Part shown: positions 30,969 through 35,844 of the stretch, in pieces | Position numbering within the stretch: position 1 is the first letter of the stretch | Layout: each line of letters begins with the position of its first letter | Assembly: GCA_017621795.1 (NCBI GenBank) | Contig: JAGASJ010000053.1 | Coordinates: 1 to 35,844 of the forward strand | Length of the DNA: 35,844 nt | Direction: 5' to 3' | From: Oscillospiraceae bacterium | Lineage (GTDB): Bacteria > Bacillota > Clostridia > Oscillospirales > Oscillospiraceae | The notes under the pieces: model-generated | Database searches by the model: none | What the model was told of the DNA's origin: nothing | What the model saw: only the letters and a program-made list of their open reading frames with translations | Translations under genes and position numbers: made by a program

Positions 30969-31003
30969 AACGCCCTTGCAAGGCTTTGCAAGGGCGTTTT
31001 ATT
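30969..31003. terminator. Terminator, copy 2, after the DUF2207-like gene
   Basis: A 13-bp stem (30969-30981 with 30986-30998) followed on the plus strand by TTATTATTT. It shares its arm sequence with 30842-30877 and lies just after the stop of the minus-strand gene. Confidence 0.8.
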
Positions 31004-31005
31004 AT

Positions 31006-32706
31006 TTATCCCCTGCTGCTATGCAGAAGACCTAAAAGCCGTTCCAAAAACAGGGTGTCACTGCGGCGATTCATATCATGCAAAAGCTGACGCGCCTGAG
31101 CGCTCCACTTTGCGGCACTCATGGGTGCCTGCTTGTGAAGCAGAATATAGGGGCAGGCAGGCTGAGGTGCCTTGCCGAATGCCCGGGCAAAGGGCTTATC
31201 CACGCCCAGCGCCAGCGCGTAGGGCAGCAGCTCAAAGAAATACTCCGGATTATATGCGGTGATCTGCCGCAGTGCTTGGGGATTCAGGGTGCGCATATAC
31301 TTTCGCAGACCCAAAATCTGGGCAAAATCCGAAGCGCCCGCCATGGTGCGGCGACCGCCCAACGCGGCGGCAAAGCCACAAAGCCACTGGAACAAAATCA
31401 CCTTGATGGCCAGTGTATGCTGACCCGCCAGCAGACCCAGTACCAGCCAAATACCGCTAAAGAGCAGTCCGTTGGTGGTTCTTCCTGTTTTGTACTGCCA
31501 GATCTCCATCGTGGTGTTTTGCATCATATAAGCGCACACCAAGCCCAGCGATGCCAGCAGGAAGATCCAAAGCCCCTGCAATGCGGCGCCCTGACTCATG
31601 GCAATGCCAAAGGAAACACCGCAAAACAGCCCTACCAGGGATGCCAGTGCCCGAAACAGCCGGGGATTGCCGGACCGGGGCTCTACCAAGGACTGCTTGC
31701 CGGGATTCATTTTGGCCACGGCTCTGCACTGCCCTGCGTAAAAGCTGCCGGCAGTATCCACCCTGTCCCGACGGCTAAACAGGGTGCGGAAGCACTTCTG
31801 CTCAAAAACGTTGCGCTCATTGCCCATATCCATTTGCTTTATGATCATCACCCGATCGTGCCGGTCACGGATCAGCTGTACATAACCCAGCTGTGCCCAG
31901 GAGAGTACCATCAGGCTCAGATGCGCCTGCCCCAATTTCAGCACCGTACCTAACTGACCGGCGGTGATACCCTCCGGCGGTGTGGTGCTGCGGCGCAGAC
32001 GGGGACGAAAGCGCAGAAACGCCAGCCAGTATAGCACCGCAAGCAATCCGCACAGGAACATCGCCTTGTCGTCAAAGGGAGATTCGTTGAATACCACCGG
32101 TGCCCGGGGGAACAGATTTTCATCCACGGAAAGGGTCATGGTCAGGGTCTCGTGGTCCTTCAGCTCCGTGGTGGAGGAGCCGGTGACCGTCTGCCCAAGA
32201 ACCGTATTTTCCAGGTCTTTTTCAATGTTCGCCTGGTGATAACCGCTGGTAAAAGCGGGCTTTGCATCAATTTTCCCCGGCAGTGTGACGGCGTAATGCA
32301 GCTGCGAAATGGGAAATTCAAAGCCGGACAGCAGGGGAAGCTTCATCTGTGCGCCGCCTGCGGCACTGTGGATCACATTCGGAAGGGTATAGGTAATATG
32401 AAAAGAGAAATCACCGGCAAAGCCGCCGATGGCGCCGCTCAGATCTACATAATCCACCCCGTTTTTGGTGGTGATCTTGGCTTTTCCGCCGTTGAGACTG
32501 ATGCCCTGGGCTTCCGCCGGAACGGGGAAACGCCAGCCGCCGCTGCCATCGGCGTGGATGGTCACCTGTACCGACATATAACAGCTCTCGTCCGGATTGA
32601 CCGTGGCGGTGATGCGTACCTCTGAGGCATACTGGGCCCCGTGCACAGTGGTACAAACACAAAAAATCAGCAACACAGCAAGCATAATGCGCAGCAGCCG
32701 ACCCAT
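31006..32706 (-). CDS. DUF2207-like membrane protein
   Basis: A 566-residue protein. A signal peptide (about 1-24) leads into an extracellular beta-rich domain (about 25-205) of the DUF2207 type. A membrane helix lies near 218-236, then a cytoplasmic region (about 240-350, EGITAGQLGTVLKLGQAHLSLM), a cluster of hydrophobic helices (about 360-450) and a C-terminal domain with LRKYMRTLNPQALRQIT and YNPEYFFELLPYALALGVD, typical of the family. Function is unknown. The ATG at 32706, with GGAGGG 5 nt before it, is preferred over a GTG two codons upstream. Confidence 0.85.
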   Translation of the reverse strand: MGRLLRIMLAVLLIFCVCTTVHGAQYASEVRITATVNPDESCYMSVQVTIHADGSGGWRFPVPAEAQGISLNGGKAKITTKNGVDYVDLSGAIGGFAGDFSFHITYTLPNVIHSAAGGAQMKLPLLSGFEFPISQLHYAVTLPGKIDAKPAFTSGYHQANIEKDLENTVLGQTVTGSSTTELKDHETLTMTLSVDENLFPRAPVVFNESPFDDKAMFLCGLLAVLYWLAFLRFRPRLRRSTTPPEGITAGQLGTVLKLGQAHLSLMVLSWAQLGYVQLIRDRHDRVMIIKQMDMGNERNVFEQKCFRTLFSRRDRVDTAGSFYAGQCRAVAKMNPGKQSLVEPRSGNPRLFRALASLVGLFCGVSFGIAMSQGAALQGLWIFLLASLGLVCAYMMQNTTMEIWQYKTGRTTNGLLFSGIWLVLGLLAGQHTLAIKVILFQWLCGFAAALGGRRTMAGASDFAQILGLRKYMRTLNPQALRQITAYNPEYFFELLPYALALGVDKPFARAFGKAPQPACPYILLHKQAPMSAAKWSAQARQLLHDMNRRSDTLFLERLLGLLHSSRG

Positions 32707-32736
32707 ATACACCCTCCTTTTTTATAGCATCAATTT

Positions 32737-32765
32737 ATCATACCATAGGAAAATTTGAAAAGCAA
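32737..32765 (-). promoter_or_regulatory. Promoter of the DUF2207-like gene
   Basis: The -35 TTGCTT (32765-32760), a 17-bp spacer and TGG-TATGAT with the -10 at 32742-32737. Confidence 0.65.
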
Positions 32766-32827
32766 GGGCGGGATGTGCAGGAAAAAGCCGTTCTTGCAGA
32801 AAAATTGCATATTTCGCCGTTTGTAAA

Positions 32828-32856
32828 TTGACCGCGGGGAAATAGTGTGGTATATT
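32828..32856 (+). promoter_or_regulatory. Promoter of the YitT-family gene
   Basis: TTGACC (32828-32833), a 17-bp spacer and TGG-TATATT (32851-32856). It is divergent from the DUF2207-like promoter. Confidence 0.8.
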
Positions 32857-32891
32857 GTATGTCAACTGTATCCGATGCGGAGTGTGTGATC

Positions 32892-33803
32892 ATGAAAAAA
32901 GTACTCACTTATACGGTGATCGTGTTGGTGGCGTTTTTGGCGGCACTGAATCAACAGATCTTTATCTTCCCCAACCGTTTTGCCCCCTCAGGGATCAACG
33001 GTCTTTGCACCATGGTTCAGCATTTGTTTGGCATCAGTATGGGCTATCTCAGCCTGCTGATCAACATCCCTTTGGCAGTGGCGGTATTTTTCAAGGTATC
33101 CCGGCCCCTGGCTGTGCGCAGCATGGTGTATGTGACCGCGTTTTCCGTGTCACTGATCGTTTTGGACTATGTGGACCTTTCTGCCGTGGCCTACGCCACC
33201 GATAACGGCACCAGCACCATCTTGGGTCCGCTGGTGGCAGGTGTGCTGACCGGCTTTTTCTACAGTGTGCTGATTCGGGGCGGTACGCTTACCGGCGGTA
33301 CCGACTTTATCGCATCCCTCATCCACAAAGTCAAGCCCCATTTCAGTATGTACTGGATCATTTTTATGCTGAATTGCTTTGTGGCGTTCGTCTCCTATTT
33401 CGTCTACGATTATAAGCTGGAGCCGGTGATTCTGTGCGTGCTGTACAGCTTCTTGTCCCGGATGGTGTCTGAGTCGGTGAGCAGAACAAACCGCAGTGCC
33501 GTGCGCTTTGAGATCATCACGGAAGACCCCACCGCCATCAGCCAGGCCATTATCCATCAGCTGCACCACAGTGCAACGCTGCTTCCGGGCAAGGGCATTT
33601 ATAGGGGCAGAAAGACCAGTGTGCTGGTGTGCGTGGTCAACCGTTCTCAGGTGGCGCAGCTTTCTGCCATCATCCGCAACAGTCCCAACACCTTCGCGGT
33701 GATGAGCAGCGTGGGCGAGGTGATGGGAAACTTCAAGCACTTGGATCCCCACGGCAATCAGGAAGTGGAGCTGTTGGACGACGGCAATGTGCCGATCTCA
33801 TAA
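32892..33803 (+). CDS. YitT-family membrane protein
   Basis: A 303-residue protein with five to six membrane helices (about 1-170; pattern GGTLTGGTDFIASL) and a C-terminal soluble DUF2179 domain (about 205-295) with GKGIYRGRKTSVLVCVV. Members are widespread in Firmicutes; the transport substrate is not established. The ATG at 32892 is preferred over an earlier in-frame start close to the -10. Confidence 0.9.
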   Translation: MKKVLTYTVIVLVAFLAALNQQIFIFPNRFAPSGINGLCTMVQHLFGISMGYLSLLINIPLAVAVFFKVSRPLAVRSMVYVTAFSVSLIVLDYVDLSAVAYATDNGTSTILGPLVAGVLTGFFYSVLIRGGTLTGGTDFIASLIHKVKPHFSMYWIIFMLNCFVAFVSYFVYDYKLEPVILCVLYSFLSRMVSESVSRTNRSAVRFEIITEDPTAISQAIIHQLHHSATLLPGKGIYRGRKTSVLVCVVNRSQVAQLSAIIRNSPNTFAVMSSVGEVMGNFKHLDPHGNQEVELLDDGNVPIS

Positions 33804-33816
33804 CTGCAAAAAGCAA

Positions 33817-33835
33817 GGGAGGCGTTTTGCCTCCC
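33817..33835 (+). terminator. Weak terminator-like hairpin after the YitT gene
   Basis: A 7-bp stem GGGAGGC/GCCTCCC (33817-33823 with 33829-33835), without an immediate T-run. Confidence 0.45.
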
Positions 33836-33921
33836 GCAAATATTTCTCTCCCTTTTAACGAAAAACATCTATCATTGCGCAATCGCAACAGCAGATATCT
33901 GCCGTCCACATATTTTACTGT

Positions 33922-33950
33922 TTGACTTTACAGGGAAAAAGTACTATTAT
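33922..33950 (+). promoter_or_regulatory. Promoter of the acyltransferase-PAP2 pair
   Basis: TTGACT (33922-33927) and TATTAT (33945-33950) are 17 bp apart. Confidence 0.75.
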
Positions 33951-33986
33951 ATTCTATATCTTTTGTTGAAAAATAGAGGTATTTTT

Positions 33987-34757
33987 ATGGCCAACAAGAA
34001 GAAAAAGCCGTCTTTCATTTCCCGCGGTACATACCGCGTTTTGCTGTTTTTGGTGCGTACCTTCACCCACAGGCCCACCATCGAGGGCTGGGAGAACATC
34101 CCCGCAGAGGGCTGCATTTTGGTGGGTAACCACTCCCACATGTACGGCCCCATCAACGGCGAAGTGTATATGCCCAAGTCCACCGTCACCTGGTGCGCCT
34201 ATCAGATGACCGAGCTGAAAGAAGTGCCCGCCTATTCCTTCCAGGATTTTTGGCACATGAAGCCCAAGTGGACCTATCCGTTTTATAAGGCACTGTCTTA
34301 TTTGATCGCGCCGTTTTCCGTGGCACTGTTTGGCAACGCCCGCATCATTCCGGTGTACCACGATAACCGACTGATGCGCACCTTCCGGGAGACCCTTGCC
34401 GCACTGGATGCGCAGCGGCAGGTCATTATTTACCCTGAAAAGTTGGGGGAGCACAACCACATTCTCTATAATTTTCAGGAGCACTTCGTAGACATCGCTC
34501 AGATCTACCATAAGCGCACCGGGAAGGATCTGCAGTTTGTGCCTATGTATCACTGTCCCGCCCTGCGGAAGGTGGTCATCGGCACGCCCATTACCTACAA
34601 TGCGGAAAATCCCCAGGAAGAAGGGGCACGGATCCGCACCTATCTGTATAACGAGATCACAGCCATTGCAGAGGCACTGCCCCTGCACCGTGTTGTGCCC
34701 TATGCCAATGTATCCAAAAAGCATTACCCGATGAGTCGGAAGGAGGCGCAGAAGTGA
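33987..34757 (+). CDS. PlsC-like acyltransferase with altered catalytic motif
   Basis: A 256-residue protein related to 1-acylglycerol-3-phosphate acyltransferases, which add a fatty acid to phospholipid precursors. The expected NHxxxxD reads NHSHMYG: Asn48 and His49 are kept but the aspartate position is Gly54. The usual PEGTRS motif reads YPEKLGE. It may be a divergent enzyme with another acceptor, or lack the usual activity. GAGGT lies 7 nt before the ATG at 33987. It overlaps the PAP2 gene by 4 bp, so the two act together. Confidence 0.8.
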   Translation: MANKKKKPSFISRGTYRVLLFLVRTFTHRPTIEGWENIPAEGCILVGNHSHMYGPINGEVYMPKSTVTWCAYQMTELKEVPAYSFQDFWHMKPKWTYPFYKALSYLIAPFSVALFGNARIIPVYHDNRLMRTFRETLAALDAQRQVIIYPEKLGEHNHILYNFQEHFVDIAQIYHKRTGKDLQFVPMYHCPALRKVVIGTPITYNAENPQEEGARIRTYLYNEITAIAEALPLHRVVPYANVSKKHYPMSRKEAQK

Positions 34758-35455
34758 GAAAGCCTGTTGTGGATTATCGCAATCTGCGGCTTAAAAATAT
34801 TACAAGCCCCCAGTACCGCCATTTGCTTTTGATGCTGGGCTGGCTGGTATACGGATTGCTGTATTTGCTGACGGAAAATCTCATTCCCGTAGAAAAATGC
34901 CACGTGGTCTATTCCCCCCTGGACGATAAGATCCCCTTCTGTGAATGGTTCGTGCTGCCCTATGTGGGCTGGTATGTGCTGATCGTGATCTCCCTGGGGT
35001 ATTTTGCCCTTTATAATGTGGAAAACTTCAAGTGTCTGCAGACCTATATTATGATCACCCAGGGCATCGCTATGATCATTTACATCCTTTGGCCCAGCGT
35101 GCAGCTGCTTCGCCCCGATCCCTACCCCAGAGATAATATTTTGGTGGATCTGGTGCGGCTGATTCAGTCGGTAGACACCCCCACCGGTGTGTGTCCCTCC
35201 CTGCACGTAGGCTACTCTTTAGGCATCGCCTCCACGTGGCTGAAGGAACAGCAGGCCTCCAAAAAAACCAAGGTGCTGGTGTGCGTGTTTGTATTTTTCG
35301 TGTGCATCTCCGTTGCCTTCGTCAAACAGCATTCGGTGGTGGATATTTGGGCGGCCATTCCCATGTGCGCCGTGGCAGAGCTTTTGGTCTTCCGTAAGTA
35401 CTACAAGAAAAAATGGCAGGCGCGGCGCCTTGCGTCAGTGAAGAGTGAAAAGTGA
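34754..35455 (+). CDS. PAP2-family membrane phosphatase or transferase
   Basis: A 233-residue protein with about six membrane helices. PAP2 motifs are CPSLHV (His151) and KQHSVVD (His193 and Asp197), as in lipid phosphatases and inositol-phosphorylceramide-synthase-like proteins; the first motif (KxxxxxxRP) is seen only as LLRPDPYPRD. The start is GTG at 34754, inside the acyltransferase stop, with AGGAGG before it. The last codons (SVKSEK, stop) come from the dispersed AGTGAAGAGTGAAAAG repeat, so the native end seems replaced. It probably acts in membrane lipid or undecaprenyl-phosphate turnover. Confidence 0.85.
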   Translation: MRKPVVDYRNLRLKNITSPQYRHLLLMLGWLVYGLLYLLTENLIPVEKCHVVYSPLDDKIPFCEWFVLPYVGWYVLIVISLGYFALYNVENFKCLQTYIMITQGIAMIIYILWPSVQLLRPDPYPRDNILVDLVRLIQSVDTPTGVCPSLHVGYSLGIASTWLKEQQASKKTKVLVCVFVFFVCISVAFVKQHSVVDIWAAIPMCAVAELLVFRKYYKKKWQARRLASVKSEK

Positions 35456-35481
35456 AAAGTTATGGTGTCGGCAAAGCCGAC
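35434..35481 (+). repeat. AGTGAAG repeat overlapping the end of the PAP2 gene
   Basis: CAGTGAAGAGTGAAAAGTGA, then AAAGTTATGGT and the hairpin GTCGGC-AAA-GCCGAC (35467-35481). It matches parts of 8024-8110 and about 11385-11400. Confidence 0.7.
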
Positions 35482-35515
35482 GGATTATAATTATTTTGAT
35501 TGAATTTGATGAATT

Positions 35516-35649
35516 GTTGCAAAGCAACATGAATTGAATTGCCAAAGCCTTATGCGCCGCAGCGCAATTCATGTGGTGAAAACCACAATTCATGCATTTA
35601 TGCAATTCATGCCGTTAGGCAATTCATTTATGTGTCGGCGAAGCCGACA
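35516..35649. repeat. Array of mini-hairpins separated by AATTCAT
   Basis: Six short hairpins with different stems follow each other: GTTGC/GCAAC (35516-35528), TGCGC/GCGCA (35553-35566), TGTGGT/ACCACA (35572-35587), TGCAT/ATGCA (35593-35604), TGCC/GGCA (35610-35621) and TGTCGGC/GCCGACA (35633-35649). The linkers are variants of AATTCAT(G) or its complement. Stems differ but linkers are kept. The gap from 35456 to the window end holds no gene that I can support. Confidence 0.7.
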
Positions 35650-35691
35650 ATTTAAATAATACCCGGCACCTACTTGTTTAATGCATAATTT

Positions 35692-35716
35692 AACGGGACG
35701 GTATTGCCGTCCCGTT
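35692..35716. terminator. Terminator-like hairpin after the PAP2 gene
   Basis: A 10-bp stem AACGGGACGG/CCGTCCCGTT (35692-35701 with 35707-35716), nearly the same as the jag terminator at 8111-8143. Confidence 0.6.
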
Positions 35717-35744
35717 ATTTGTATAATAGACAACGTACGTCCGA

Positions 35745-35844
35745 AGGAATTGTCATTGCGAGGGAGCGAATAGCGACCGTGGCAATCCGTACTCCTTGCC
35801 GCCATCAGGCGGCGCGGTGCTTTGCACCGCAAGAAAACGGATTC
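35745..35844. repeat. TGTCATTGCGAGGGAGCGAA-type dispersed repeat, running off the edge
   Basis: The sequence has the character of an interspersed repeat ('ATTGCGAGGGAGCGAA...GTGGCAATCCG') often seen between bacterial genes. It includes the hairpins GCCGCC/GGCGGC (35798-35813) and GCGGTGC/GCACCGC (35814-35830). The second arm is probably outside the window. Confidence 0.5.

Noticed and set aside
35516-35649. CRISPR array
   Set aside because: The repeated unit is only about 7 bp, the segments between are palindromic and 8-20 bp, and no cas gene is present.

Overview
The window reads as chromosome of a Gram-positive anaerobic clostridium, most likely a gut member of the Oscillospiraceae/Ruminococcaceae. 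Supporting signs are a split Na+-pumping decarboxylase operon, Firmicutes LexA, SpoVT, LCP, Jag and YidC-type proteins, strong GGAGG ribosome sites, TTG and GTG starts, and very many short palindromic intergenic repeats. The placement is inferred from gene content; no rRNA is present and I found no tRNA.

Layout. At 1-138 is the 5' end of an IS1182-like transposase. At 172-3616 (minus) is a biotin-dependent Na+-translocating decarboxylase operon. At 4167-5792 (minus) lexA is followed by an LCP cell-wall ligase. At 5891-7986 lie a small helical protein, the tRNA modifier MtaB and an HPr-like protein without the phospho-histidine. At 8156-11108 (minus) is the rpmH-rnpA-yidD-yidC-jag block, without dnaA beside it. 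At 11413-14511 (minus) are a HAD phosphatase, a ZIP transporter, a TPP-riboswitch-controlled thiamine transporter, a HIT protein and a small membrane protein. At 14709-15722 is a D,D-carboxypeptidase.

Accessory part, about 15.9-28.3 kb: a Fic protein lacking its catalytic histidine; a sigma factor fused to a membrane anchor and a duplicated outer domain, followed by a small ORF and a lipoprotein; a TetR regulator with a 33-bp palindrome beside a sortase-anchored surface protein; then polysaccharide deacetylase, WbsX-like and TauE genes, each with the same repeated unit upstream; and a lipoprotein/HTH pair around twin operators. At 28.3-35.5 kb the content is again core-like: spoVT, typA, a DUF2207-like protein, a YitT protein, and an acyltransferase/PAP2 pair.

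The most unusual content is between genes. (1) Elements ending in the IS terminal sequence TTTGACAGACTG sit between duplicated terminator hairpins at two loci, with a truncated third case, which suggests an IS family and its relics that target terminators and duplicate them. (2) The leader and first codons of an AbrB/SpoVT gene occur three times, each with a different palindromic insert between palindrome and ribosome site. (3) Near the right end is an array of mini-hairpins with unrelated stems separated by AATTCAT. (4) Most strong promoters share an extended -10, TGGTATAnT.
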